A DNA stretch of 64,000 bases. Origin: a virus. The stretch's first letter is position 1, and every line of letters begins with the position of its first letter. The position numbers were made by a program, and so were the translations under genes. The stretch spans positions 1-64,000 of IMG/VR virus record IMGVR_UViG_3300020207_000020. One strand, written 5' to 3'. Below the pieces are notes generated by a model, which was given only the letters and a program-made list of their open reading frames with translations, was not told the DNA's origin and made no database searches. Of the stretch, positions 51,998-60,129 are shown one piece after another.

Positions 51998-53664
51998 TTA
52001 TATTTCAAAAATTGCGGTGGAAAAACTTTCTTTCCACTGGCAATAATTTTACTGAGATAGATTTTACCCGCAACCCCACGACACTTATTGTGGGTGAGAA
52101 CGGCAGTGGTAAGTCTACCTGTCTTGATGCTTTGTGTTTTGTATTATTCAACAAACCATTTAGAAGTATTAACAAGCCACAACTTGTAAACTCAATTAAC
52201 AGTAAAAAGATGTTGGTTGAAATTGAATTCTCTGTTGGAAAAAAACAGTATAAAGTAATTCGTGGAATGAAACCAAATGTCTTTGAGATATACTGCAACG
52301 ATAAGTTTCTAGACCAAGATGCGGCACTCAGAGACACCCAAAAGTATCTTGAAGAAAGTATTCTCAAGTTAAACTACAAGTCATTTACTCAGATTGTTAT
52401 TTTGGGTAGTGCCTCTTTCACCCCCTTCATGCAGCTGCCTCTTGCATCTAGACGAGAGATCATTGAAGACATTCTCGACATACAAATTTTTACTACTATG
52501 AATGTTTTGTTAAAAGAAAAGATGAACATTCTAAAAGAAGATATTCGCACAATAGAATCTGAAGTAGAACTTGCTAAACACAAAACCAAAGTTCAGAAAA
52601 ATTATATTGATACTTTGGAGAAAGATAAAGCAACCAAGATTGACAATATTAAGGAGTCTATAAATGAGACGACAACATCAATTGAGAATAATGAACAACA
52701 ACTTCAGAAATATGAGGCTGAGAAGTCAGACTTGGGTGAACCTGAGAAACGAAAAAGAGAACTCGATTCCTTCAGAGAAAAATTCTCAACCAATATTAAA
52801 AGAGCAGAAAAAGAGTTAAAGTTTTACGAAGAGAACAGTGATTGTCCTACATGTAAACAGGAGATTTGCGAAGACTTCAAACATGATATGTCAAATACTA
52901 AATCAGAAGAAATATCTTCTCTGGAAAAATCTTTAAAGGGATTGGAGAAGGAATATGATGATGTTGCTAGTACATTATTGAAGTGGCAAAATATATCCGA
53001 TAAAATATCTTCTGTACAATCTGACATCATCGGACAAGAAAGATACAAACAAAAATTAAAAGATATGTTATCTGATGCGGAAACAAATTCTACTGATATT
53101 AGTGACGAAAAAAAGAAACTAAGAGTGATGGCTAAGGAAGTTATATCCAAGAATGAGTTGCGTTCTGCCAAGAATGAAGAACAACATTATAATTTGGCTG
53201 TTTCACATCTATTGAAAGACACTGGTATTAAAACTAGAATTATCAAACAGTACTTACCGGCTATCAATAAACTGGTTAATAAGTATTTGCAGTCGATGGA
53301 TTTCTTTGTACACTTTGAACTTGATGAGAAGTTTAATGAGACAATCAAATCTAGACACCGAGATAAATTTAGTTACGCATCCTTCAGCGAGGGTGAGAAA
53401 CAACGTATTGACTTGGCTCTTTTGTTCACATGGAGAACAATTGCCAAGATGAAGAACAGTGCTAGTACAAACTTGTTGATACTGGATGAAGTGTTTGACA
53501 GTTCTTTGGATAATAATGGTACAGACTATGTTATGCAACTACTAAATACTATCGGTGATCAAGCAAATGTATTTGTTATCAGCCACAAGGGTGATCAACT
53601 GTTTGATAAATTTAGAAGTCAGATTAAATTTGAAAAGAAACAAAACTATTCGGTGATGTCATGA
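51994..53664 (+). CDS. 46: gp46-like recombination nuclease ATPase (SbcC/Rad50 type)
   Basis: 556 residues (T4 gp46 560). Walker A GENGSGKST at residues 34-42, a central coiled coil with zinc hook C284-P-T-C287, the ABC signature FSEGEKQR near 464 and Walker B LLILDEVFD. It forms the ATP-driven clamp that directs the gp47 nuclease. It overlaps both neighbours by 4 bases. Confidence 0.95.
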   Translation: MIIFQKLRWKNFLSTGNNFTEIDFTRNPTTLIVGENGSGKSTCLDALCFVLFNKPFRSINKPQLVNSINSKKMLVEIEFSVGKKQYKVIRGMKPNVFEIYCNDKFLDQDAALRDTQKYLEESILKLNYKSFTQIVILGSASFTPFMQLPLASRREIIEDILDIQIFTTMNVLLKEKMNILKEDIRTIESEVELAKHKTKVQKNYIDTLEKDKATKIDNIKESINETTTSIENNEQQLQKYEAEKSDLGEPEKRKRELDSFREKFSTNIKRAEKELKFYEENSDCPTCKQEICEDFKHDMSNTKSEEISSLEKSLKGLEKEYDDVASTLLKWQNISDKISSVQSDIIGQERYKQKLKDMLSDAETNSTDISDEKKKLRVMAKEVISKNELRSAKNEEQHYNLAVSHLLKDTGIKTRIIKQYLPAINKLVNKYLQSMDFFVHFELDEKFNETIKSRHRDKFSYASFSEGEKQRIDLALLFTWRTIAKMKNSASTNLLILDEVFDSSLDNNGTDYVMQLLNTIGDQANVFVISHKGDQLFDKFRSQIKFEKKQNYSVMS

Positions 53665-54176
53665 GCGATTTAGAATTACTTCCCCTTAACCACCCCATGC
53701 TAAAGGTTCCGCCTAATGAGTTTGTGGATTGGGAAAATGCAGAAGAATTTGGAGATAAGATTTGGAAAAGACAGCAGTCTTTGGGCGGGATCGGATTGTC
53801 TGCAAATCAGGTTGGGTTGAATGCTAGGGTATTTACTATGGGTGCTGGTGCAAAAAAATGGATATTCTTTAATCCAGAACTAGTTTCTCATAGTGACACT
53901 GTTGTAATGATGGAAGAGGGTTGCTTGAGTGCGCCTGGATTGATGTTGAGAGTCAAAAGACCAGAAAAGTGTACACTCTCATATCAAAATGAAAATCAAG
54001 AAATTGTTATGGAAGAGTTTGATGGTCTTTGGGCTAGAGTTGTTTTGCATGAATATGATCATATGTTAGGACAAAACATGTTGCAAAGAGTTGGTAAACT
54101 GCAACTAGATAGGGCTTTGAAAAAGGTGAAAAAACAAAACAAAAAAATTAAGATGTTGAAGTCTAGTGCTGCATAA
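53661..54176 (+). CDS. def: Peptide deformylase
   Basis: 171 residues. The three active-site motifs are present: GIGLSANQ (43-50, with Asn in place of the usual Pro), EGCLS with Cys metal ligand (86-90) and HEYDH (130-134). It removes formyl from new proteins. Marine phages carry short deformylases; this one is full length with a basic helical tail (KKVKKQNKKIKML). It overlaps gene 46 by ATGA and precedes the iron-sulfur genes. Confidence 0.92.
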   Translation: MSDLELLPLNHPMLKVPPNEFVDWENAEEFGDKIWKRQQSLGGIGLSANQVGLNARVFTMGAGAKKWIFFNPELVSHSDTVVMMEEGCLSAPGLMLRVKRPEKCTLSYQNENQEIVMEEFDGLWARVVLHEYDHMLGQNMLQRVGKLQLDRALKKVKKQNKKIKMLKSSAA

Positions 54177-54179
54177 ATA
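54172..54179 (+). promoter_or_regulatory. Weak late-promoter-like box before iscU
   Basis: CATAAATA, one base from consensus, overlaps the def stop and lies 5 bases before the IscU ATG. That spacing equals the boxes at gp25 and the lipoprotein. Confidence 0.35.
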
Positions 54180-54184
54180 TAGAC

Positions 54185-54592
54185 ATGGCTTATTCAGATA
54201 AAGTACTAGATCACTACGAGAACCCAAGGAATGTTGGCAAACTTGACGAAAATGATGAAACTGTCGGAACTGGCATGGTCGGAGCTCCAGCGTGTGGAGA
54301 CGTTATGCGGTTGCAAATCCGAGTATCGGATGACGGAATTATTGAAGACGCTAAATTCAAAACTTACGGATGCGGCAGTGCTATTGCTTCTTCATCACTA
54401 CTCACAGAATGGGTTAGAGGAAAGTCCCTTGACGAAGCAGGAAAAATCCGCAATACAGAAATTGCTCAAGAACTATCACTCCCGCCTGTAAAGATTCATT
54501 GTAGTGTACTTGCCGAAGATGCAATCAAGGCGGCAATAAAAAACTATCAAGAGAAGCATGGAAACGATACAGATCACCAAACAAGCCGCTGA
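54185..54592 (+). CDS. iscU: IscU-like iron-sulfur scaffold protein
   Basis: 135 residues. All ligands are present: C37 and D39 in GAPACGDV, C63 in YGCGSAIASS, H105 and C106 in LPPVKIHC. The LPPVK (99-103) is the site used by the HscA chaperone in bacterial ISC systems, so the phage protein could plug into host HscA/HscB and IscS. From memory the sequence is strikingly close to E. coli IscU, differing mostly at the C-terminal tail. It overlaps iscA by 35 bases. Confidence 0.93.
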   Translation: MAYSDKVLDHYENPRNVGKLDENDETVGTGMVGAPACGDVMRLQIRVSDDGIIEDAKFKTYGCGSAIASSSLLTEWVRGKSLDEAGKIRNTEIAQELSLPPVKIHCSVLAEDAIKAAIKNYQEKHGNDTDHQTSR

Positions 54593-54884
54593 TTGGATTG
54601 GAAAACAATTACAAGAACGTGGAAGAGGGTTGGGTGTGAGAGTGGGTGTCACTCCGAGTGGGTGTACTGGATTCAAGTACGTTATTGAGTATGCCGATCA
54701 CCAATCTATAGAAGATGTTGTAGTCGAAGAACACGGCGTAACAGTTTTCATTGATCCAAAAAGTTTGTTGTACCTCTCTGGGTCTTTGATAGATTTTAAG
54801 AGAGAGGGTATCAACAGCGGCATAGAAATTTCCAACCCAAAGGCAACCGCACACTGTGGTTGTGGAGAGAGTTTCGCCGTCTAG
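54558..54884 (+). CDS. iscA: IscA-type iron-sulfur carrier
   Basis: 108 residues with the A-type carrier cysteines: C36 in PSGCTGFKY and C100, C102 in HCGCGESF. The rest (VRVGVTPSG, VTVFIDPKSLLYLSGSLIDF) follows IscA closely in length and order. It would pass clusters from IscU to target proteins. Overlap with iscU implies coupled translation and equal amounts. Confidence 0.92.
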   Translation: METIQITKQAADWIGKQLQERGRGLGVRVGVTPSGCTGFKYVIEYADHQSIEDVVVEEHGVTVFIDPKSLLYLSGSLIDFKREGINSGIEISNPKATAHCGCGESFAV

Positions 54885-54893
54885 GAGAAATAG

Positions 54894-55262
54894 ATGTCAG
54901 ATGATTTCGATTTTGGTTTTACTGCGGTAGATGACGTACCTACCAGTACAACCGTCCCATCCGAACCTGTACAGGCTACATTGCCCGAGGGGTCTTTGGA
55001 TTCGATCATGGATAAACTAGAACAATTGGAATCCAGAATCCTGTCTGCCGATAATACTGGCATGATAAACGAACACCGAGCCCTGTTGGAGGCCGATGTT
55101 AGTGGCAAATTGAAGGATGTAGAACTGCTGATCCTGCCCCTGTTGCAGAATCTCAAAAAGAACCCCGAAAAGGACTACATTCACTGGCCCAATAGAACCG
55201 CCATAATTGACAAACAAATCGAGAAAATTCTCGCCGTAACTCGCTATTTTGAGCGGATTTGA
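54894..55262 (+). CDS. Unknown protein with acidic N-terminus and helical C-terminus
   Basis: 122 residues. It starts SDDFDFGFTAVDDVP, an acidic leader recurring in marine T4-like phage proteins, followed by two helices (SIMDKLEQLESRIL, DVELLILPLLQNLKK) and IDKQIEKILAVTRYFERI at the end. No family recognised. It is separated from the next operon by a 122-bp gap that holds a promoter. Confidence 0.6.
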   Translation: MSDDFDFGFTAVDDVPTSTTVPSEPVQATLPEGSLDSIMDKLEQLESRILSADNTGMINEHRALLEADVSGKLKDVELLILPLLQNLKKNPEKDYIHWPNRTAIIDKQIEKILAVTRYFERI

Positions 55263-55328
55263 TCGAAAAAAATTGAAAAAAATTTGTAAGCCCTTGATTT
55301 ATAAGGAAATCTTTTTTCGCTGGGCCCC

Positions 55329-55359
55329 TTGACTTTTGCCTCGATAGCTGTCATACTAT
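55329..55359 (+). promoter_or_regulatory. Sigma70-type promoter for the CobT-like gene
   Basis: TTGACT (55329-55334) with CATACT (55352-55357, 17-base spacer) or TACTAT (19-base spacer). The -35 is within GCCCCTTGACTTTTGCCTCG (55324-55343), which recurs with two changes before the CobS-like gene. Confidence 0.65.
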
Positions 55360-55384
55360 ACATGTATTTGAGAGTGAGAGTTAT

Positions 55385-57682
55385 ATGAATATTGAATCCA
55401 AGTCCTATCTCGCCAAGTTGTTGGCCACCGAAGACCTTGCGATAGAACATGCTAATGTTCCTACCGCAGCGTTCGATCTTAAAAACCGCAAAATTATTCT
55501 TCCCAATTGGAAAGATATGCCCGGCTATGTTTACGATCTTCTGATCGGACATGAAGTTGGCCACGGTTTGGTCACCCCCGCTGAAGGATGGCATGATGCT
55601 GTTTGTGATCAAGGTGCTGGTTTCAAGTCATTCCTAAATGTTATTGAAGACGCTCGCAACGAACGACTAGTCAAGCAACGATACCCCGGCCTTGTTAAAT
55701 CATTCTACAAGGGTTATCGTTTCCTATTCGACAAAGATTTTTTCGGTGTTGCTGATAAAGATGTCAACACCCTGCCTCTGATTGATCGTATCAATCTTCA
55801 TTACAAGATTGGTTCATTCCTCAATGTTCAGTTTTCCGATTCCGAGAAAGAATTTCTCGCTCGCATTGATTCTGCTGAGGAATGGTCTGATGTAGTTGAC
55901 ATTGCCAATGATCTTTATAATGGCGCAATGGAAGATATGGAAGATCAGCAACAGGAACAGCCTGCTCCTGCCGCTGGCGAAGATGACAGTGAAGAAGTCG
56001 AGGGTCAAGGTTCCTCAATGGAAATGTCCGATGACGCCGAAGATACTGATGATCCCACCGAGGGCGATGGCCAATCTGGTGAGACCACTGGCGAAGAGTC
56101 CGATGACAGTTCCGAATCTGCCGAGTCTACTGATTCCGAATCTGATTCTCAATCTGACACCGAACAGTCTGAATCTGATCAACCGATTGAATCACAATCA
56201 AGTCAATCAAGTGAATCGCCTGTTGAAGATGGCGAACCCATGTCGCAAACCGACAGAAGTTTCCGTCAAAATGAAAGTCGCCTCTTGGAGTCTGACAGTG
56301 AATCAGTTTTCACCGCTTACTTCCCCAAGTTTATCAGTCGCAAACACCATGTAATCCCCGTCTCAAAAACTTGGGACTTTGAGTTCAAACTAACAAAAAA
56401 TTATTATGATGAAGTTTCTGCCGATGAGGCAAAAGCCTATCGTAAAAGTTTGTCTGATGCGTTTCGATCTAAAAACAAGTCTTCCATCAATCAGTTGGTC
56501 ATGCAGTTTGAGATGAAGCGCAAGGCGTCTGAGTTACGCAAGGCACAGGTTCACAATACTGGCAAACTCAATGAAGATAAGTTGTGGGCCTACAAGTTGA
56601 CCGAAGACTTGTTCTTGTCAAACACTGTCACGCCTTCTGGCAAAAACCACGGCATGTTCATGATTCTTGATATGTCTGGTTCTATGGCTCAACATATGGC
56701 TGGCACAATTGAACAGTTATTGATACAAGTTTCCTTCTGCAAAAAAGTTGGCATCCCATTTGATGTATATGGTTTTGTTTGTGGTATGGATATGAGAGAA
56801 GGTGTTCGCCAGTCAAATTCTGAAAATGAAATTTGCATCAATCCTGGCACTGGTATGATTCAATTAATCACTTCAGAATCTTCACCCAGTGACTACAAAA
56901 AACAATTTGAAAGTCTTTTGATTTACGCTGATACTTGGGCTAATTATGGTAGTCGTTGGCGTTCTAACCGACACAATGGATGTCTTGCCAATTATGCCGA
57001 TCTTCCTCGACACTTGTCGTTGGGTTCTACCCCCCTTGCCGGTGCTATGATCATTGCTACTGATCTTGCCAAAGAATTCAAAGACCGCAATCGTGTCGAA
57101 GTGCTTAACACCATTGTTCTTTCCGATGGCGGTAACACTGATGAGTATGAAATTTGGGGTGACAATATCAGAGATGATGGCTGGAGAAATCGCAAATCAG
57201 TTTTCGCCACTAAACTCATTCTAAAACGTGGCACTACTTCTGTTGTGGTTAAACAACCCGCCGCAGTTTATCAGTCACGTTACCGTATTGGCAAAGAGAT
57301 GTCTCTTCTCGCTGGTATTGCCATGTTCAAAAAAGTTACGGGTTCCCGCATGGTAAACTTCTGGATCACCAGTAAAAAACGTGGCGATGTCAAAAATGCT
57401 TACAATTGGGTAACCCTCAATCCGTATCAATGGGATACCGCTGAGTTTGATGCCGTATACAAAAGTACTTGGTTGAAAAAAGATTACCTGCCACTTGATA
57501 GTGCATGGGGATATGATCAGGCTTTCCTTATCAAAGGTGGTTCTGATCTCAAAATTGATGATGCTGAATTGGAAGTAAAGTCCGAAAAGAAGTCAGATAT
57601 TCTGCGTGGATTCCGCCAATTTCAGTCCAAAAAGACCAATTCCCGCCACTTTATCAATCGATTTATTGATATGGTTGCGTAA
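55385..57682 (+). CDS. CobT-like protein with HExxH and VWA domains
   Basis: 765 residues. Residues 56-60 are HEVGH, followed by NVIEDARNE, a zinc-site layout seen in CobT-type proteins. Residues about 190-300 are an Asp/Glu/Ser-rich linker. The C-terminal VWA domain has the metal site DMSGS (429-433) and VLSDGG further on. VWA proteins of this kind work with the adjacent MoxR-type AAA+ ATPase, as in CobS-CobT. Whether it inserts cobalt or acts as a co-chaperone in phage is unknown. Codons are richer in GCC and CCC than in structural genes. Confidence 0.75.
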   Translation: MNIESKSYLAKLLATEDLAIEHANVPTAAFDLKNRKIILPNWKDMPGYVYDLLIGHEVGHGLVTPAEGWHDAVCDQGAGFKSFLNVIEDARNERLVKQRYPGLVKSFYKGYRFLFDKDFFGVADKDVNTLPLIDRINLHYKIGSFLNVQFSDSEKEFLARIDSAEEWSDVVDIANDLYNGAMEDMEDQQQEQPAPAAGEDDSEEVEGQGSSMEMSDDAEDTDDPTEGDGQSGETTGEESDDSSESAESTDSESDSQSDTEQSESDQPIESQSSQSSESPVEDGEPMSQTDRSFRQNESRLLESDSESVFTAYFPKFISRKHHVIPVSKTWDFEFKLTKNYYDEVSADEAKAYRKSLSDAFRSKNKSSINQLVMQFEMKRKASELRKAQVHNTGKLNEDKLWAYKLTEDLFLSNTVTPSGKNHGMFMILDMSGSMAQHMAGTIEQLLIQVSFCKKVGIPFDVYGFVCGMDMREGVRQSNSENEICINPGTGMIQLITSESSPSDYKKQFESLLIYADTWANYGSRWRSNRHNGCLANYADLPRHLSLGSTPLAGAMIIATDLAKEFKDRNRVEVLNTIVLSDGGNTDEYEIWGDNIRDDGWRNRKSVFATKLILKRGTTSVVVKQPAAVYQSRYRIGKEMSLLAGIAMFKKVTGSRMVNFWITSKKRGDVKNAYNWVTLNPYQWDTAEFDAVYKSTWLKKDYLPLDSAWGYDQAFLIKGGSDLKIDDAELEVKSEKKSDILRGFRQFQSKKTNSRHFINRFIDMVA

Positions 57683-57731
57683 GTTGTTGATTTCAAAGGG
57701 AAAGAAAATTCAATTATTTTCGCCAAGCCCC

Positions 57732-57760
57732 TTGACTTCTGCTTCGGGATGTAGTAAGCT
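57732..57760 (+). promoter_or_regulatory. Sigma70-type promoter for the CobS-like gene
   Basis: TTGACT (57732-57737) and a weak TAAGCT (57755-57760) with a 17-base spacer, in the 119-bp gap between the CobT-like and CobS-like genes. The -35 surroundings repeat those at 55324-55343. Confidence 0.55.
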
Positions 57761-57801
57761 AGTAGTATGTTGAGTGATTGAGTTAATAGAGAGAGTAAAT
57801 T

Positions 57802-58986
57802 ATGAGTATTAAACAGAAAGATCAACTGATGGCCGCCCTTGCTGAGTCTAACAACCAGACGGGTATTTTCTCAAAATCTGAAGTTATGGATATCGCCCGT
57901 GAGGCTGGTCTCAAAAACCCGATGTGGTTTTTCAAAGAGGCCAAGGTTGGCCGCAATCAGTTTAACCCCGAGATGGTTGGCCAAGTTGTGTCAATGCCCA
58001 AACCAACCAAACCAGTGGCGGTTATTCAAACCCAACCCGAACCAGTGGCCGCTGCTGCTTCTAGGGTTCTAACTCAGGCGAAACTTGCTGTGGAAATTGA
58101 AAACCTAGTTCCTGCCGCTGACAAAACATATGTTCCTTTTGGTTTCTATCGTGACCTAGTGAACATTGTCAAGTCTGGTATGTTCTATCCTACATTCATT
58201 TGTGGTTTGTCGGGTAACGGTAAAACCATGATGGTTGAACAGGTTTGTGCCAAACTCAAACGTGAGGCAATCCGTGTCAACATTTCGATTGAGACCGATG
58301 AAGATGATCTGATCGGTGGCAATACGTTGGTTGATGGTAACGTAGTTTACCGTGAAGGCCCTGTGCTGACTGCCATGAAACGTGGCGCTGTCTTGATCCT
58401 TGATGAGATTGATCGTGGATCAAACAAGTTGATGTGTCTACAGGCAATCCTTGAAGGCAAACCCTACTTCAACAAAAAGACTGGCGAAGTTGTTACTCCC
58501 GCCTCTGGTTTCAATGTGATCGCTACTGCGAACACCAAGGGCCGTGGTTCTGATGACGGTAAGTTCATGGGTGCTCAGGTTCTTGATGAGGCATTCCTCG
58601 AACGATTCGCAATCACGGTTGAACAGGAATACCCGTCTTCCGCTCAAGAGAAAAAAATTGTTCTCAACAAGATGGAAGTCGCTGACTGCGTTGATGATGA
58701 ATTCGCCGACAAGTTGGTACTGTGGGCTGATGTGATCCGAAAGACTTTCTATGAGGGTGGCATTGATGAGTTGGTTTCAACCCGCCGTCTAGAACACATT
58801 GTCAAGGCATACGCCATGTTCAAAGATCGCCTCAAGGCAATTCAGTTGTGTGTCAACCGTTTCGACACTGACACCAAGTCTGCCTTCATCGATCTTTACA
58901 CCAAGGTTGATGCTGGTGTTGATCTTGATGCCCCTGCTGAAGACCAGAATGATGACAACCCAGAGGCAGATAACTATGACTTCTAA
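57802..58986 (+). CDS. cobS: CobS-like MoxR-type AAA+ ATPase
   Basis: 394 residues. Walker A GLSGNGKT at 135-142, Walker B LILDEID ending at D204, sensor 1 in VIATANTKGRG and the arginine-bearing AFLERFAI. The first 90 residues are a separate helical domain (KSEVMDIAREAGL). CobS homologues are common in marine T4-like cyanophages, where they were named after a cobaltochelatase subunit. A VWA partner gene precedes it. The stop overlaps the DUF3310-like gene. Confidence 0.85.
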   Translation: MSIKQKDQLMAALAESNNQTGIFSKSEVMDIAREAGLKNPMWFFKEAKVGRNQFNPEMVGQVVSMPKPTKPVAVIQTQPEPVAAAASRVLTQAKLAVEIENLVPAADKTYVPFGFYRDLVNIVKSGMFYPTFICGLSGNGKTMMVEQVCAKLKREAIRVNISIETDEDDLIGGNTLVDGNVVYREGPVLTAMKRGAVLILDEIDRGSNKLMCLQAILEGKPYFNKKTGEVVTPASGFNVIATANTKGRGSDDGKFMGAQVLDEAFLERFAITVEQEYPSSAQEKKIVLNKMEVADCVDDEFADKLVLWADVIRKTFYEGGIDELVSTRRLEHIVKAYAMFKDRLKAIQLCVNRFDTDTKSAFIDLYTKVDAGVDLDAPAEDQNDDNPEADNYDF

Positions 58987-59251
58987 GAAAGATTACAAAT
59001 ACAATGAGGGTCAGCTGATCGCTGACCTTCAAGCATATGTTGATAGTACATATGATGAACACTATGCTCAGAACAAAGTACAAACCACCGAGTTTGTTAT
59101 AGATACTGGACATGGCGAAGGATTTTGCCTTGGTAATATTATCAAATATACGCAAAGGTATGGTAAAAAAGAGGGCAAGAACCGTAAAGACTTGCTAAAA
59201 GTACTGCACTATGCGTTAATTGCACTACATGTTCATGACTTAGAACAGTAG
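58976..59251 (+). CDS. DUF3310-like small protein
   Basis: 91 residues from the ATG overlapping the end of the CobS-like gene. The end (FCLGNIIKYTQRYGKKEGKNRKDLLKVLHYALIAL in pieces) is the DUF3310 pattern found in many phages, sometimes labelled nucleotide-kinase-like. Function is not established. It is the last gene before a strong terminator. Confidence 0.75.
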   Translation: MTSKKDYKYNEGQLIADLQAYVDSTYDEHYAQNKVQTTEFVIDTGHGEGFCLGNIIKYTQRYGKKEGKNRKDLLKVLHYALIALHVHDLEQ

Positions 59252-59259
59252 TAAAGGTT

Positions 59260-59330
59260 CCGCCTTAGGGCGGATCGGGGACTGGCGGCCTCTCTCACTC
59301 TCTCTCAATTCGCCAGTCCCCGATTTTTTT
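59260..59330 (+). terminator. Long-stem terminator after the CobT/CobS operon
   Basis: A small CCGCC/GGCGG hairpin (59260-59273) directly abuts a perfect 14-bp stem (59274-59287 with 59311-59324) with a 23-base pyrimidine-rich loop and a T run (59325-59330). Confidence 0.9.
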
Positions 59331-59332
59331 GT

Positions 59333-59340
59333 TATAAATA
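59333..59340 (+). promoter_or_regulatory. Late promoter box before the 59377 gene
   Basis: Exact TATAAATA two bases after the terminator T run and 36 bases before the 59377 ATG. Confidence 0.75.
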
Positions 59341-59376
59341 AGAGAGTAAATTACCATTTAACTTTTGGAGAGAATA

Positions 59377-59712
59377 ATGGCTTATCGAATTAGAATTACA
59401 TTTACCCGTCAATCTGAGAGTGTAGAGTGGCCTTTTTGGGCAAATGACCTCTTAGGATCAACCTATGAAACCAAGGCGTCTGCATTTCAAGATTGGTTGA
59501 CTGGTAGAGACGAAGCTGATGTGGTGTTTGATGCAGAACCAGACGGCAATACCGTTTATTGTGATATCATGTTTGCTAATGAAGATGCATACGATGATTA
59601 TACTTCTGCTTGGACATCAGCTGGTCTTGAAGACCAATTCCAAGATCAGGCTTTCCTAGATTATTGTACGACAAATAACGTCACCATTGCTCATACTACG
59701 GAAAATGTATAA
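59377..59712 (+). CDS. Unknown 111-residue protein, paralogue of the next gene
   Basis: Start at 59377 is supported by GGAGAG just upstream; a TTG at 59365 is rejected. The protein has a single alpha-beta pattern: RIRITFTRQSES, SAFQDWL, VYCDIMFANEDAYDDYTSAW. The next gene has the same core (IFHDWL, WTMVFDDEEHYNDYERQF), so the two are tandem paralogues. Late promoter upstream. No function recognised. Confidence 0.6.
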   Translation: MAYRIRITFTRQSESVEWPFWANDLLGSTYETKASAFQDWLTGRDEADVVFDAEPDGNTVYCDIMFANEDAYDDYTSAWTSAGLEDQFQDQAFLDYCTTNNVTIAHTTENV

Positions 59713-60073
59713 ACTTGAGTATGTTTTAAAAAGACCTACACTTAGTACAAAATGGTATCAACAATCAGAAGAAAGAACTGTTGAACACAAAAAAGCATCA
59801 CAGATATTTCATGATTGGTTAAGACAACAAGAAAGAGTTGAGGCCCATAGTACGTTTTCATCTGATGGATTGACTTATAAGTGGACAATGGTTTTTGATG
59901 ATGAAGAACACTACAATGATTATGAAAGGCAGTTTAAAGAATTGATCAGTGATGAACCGTTTAACGGAATTCCAATTACCTCTTTCCCATGTCTTCTAGA
60001 ATATCACAAGAAGCATGGGATTGAGTGTAGTTTGCCAGAAAATGAAATTTTGGAAAAACCTTTTGAAATTTGA
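59705..60073 (+). CDS. Unknown 122-residue protein, paralogue of the previous gene
   Basis: Start at 59705 overlaps the previous stop by 8 bases. It begins YKLEYVLKRPTLSTKW and keeps the core W-aromatic-DY pattern of its neighbour with a longer, more charged C-terminus. A sigma70-type promoter for gene 45 follows directly. Function unknown. Confidence 0.6.
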   Translation: MYKLEYVLKRPTLSTKWYQQSEERTVEHKKASQIFHDWLRQQERVEAHSTFSSDGLTYKWTMVFDDEEHYNDYERQFKELISDEPFNGIPITSFPCLLEYHKKHGIECSLPENEILEKPFEI

Positions 60074-60075
60074 TC

Positions 60076-60104
60076 TTGACTTTTCCTTTTTTATTTGTTA
60101 TTAT
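60076..60104 (+). promoter_or_regulatory. Sigma70-type promoter for the sliding clamp gene
   Basis: TTGACT (60076-60081), a 17-base spacer and TATTAT (60099-60104), ending 25 bases before gene 45. Confidence 0.85.
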
Positions 60105-60129
60105 GTAATTTGTTTGATCGGAGTATATT

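Noticed and set aside
54185-54884. Idea that iscU/iscA reflect host DNA wrongly joined to the phage sequence
   Set aside because: They are packed between def and a phage-type gene with overlaps and no break in style; genuine phage cargo is simpler.
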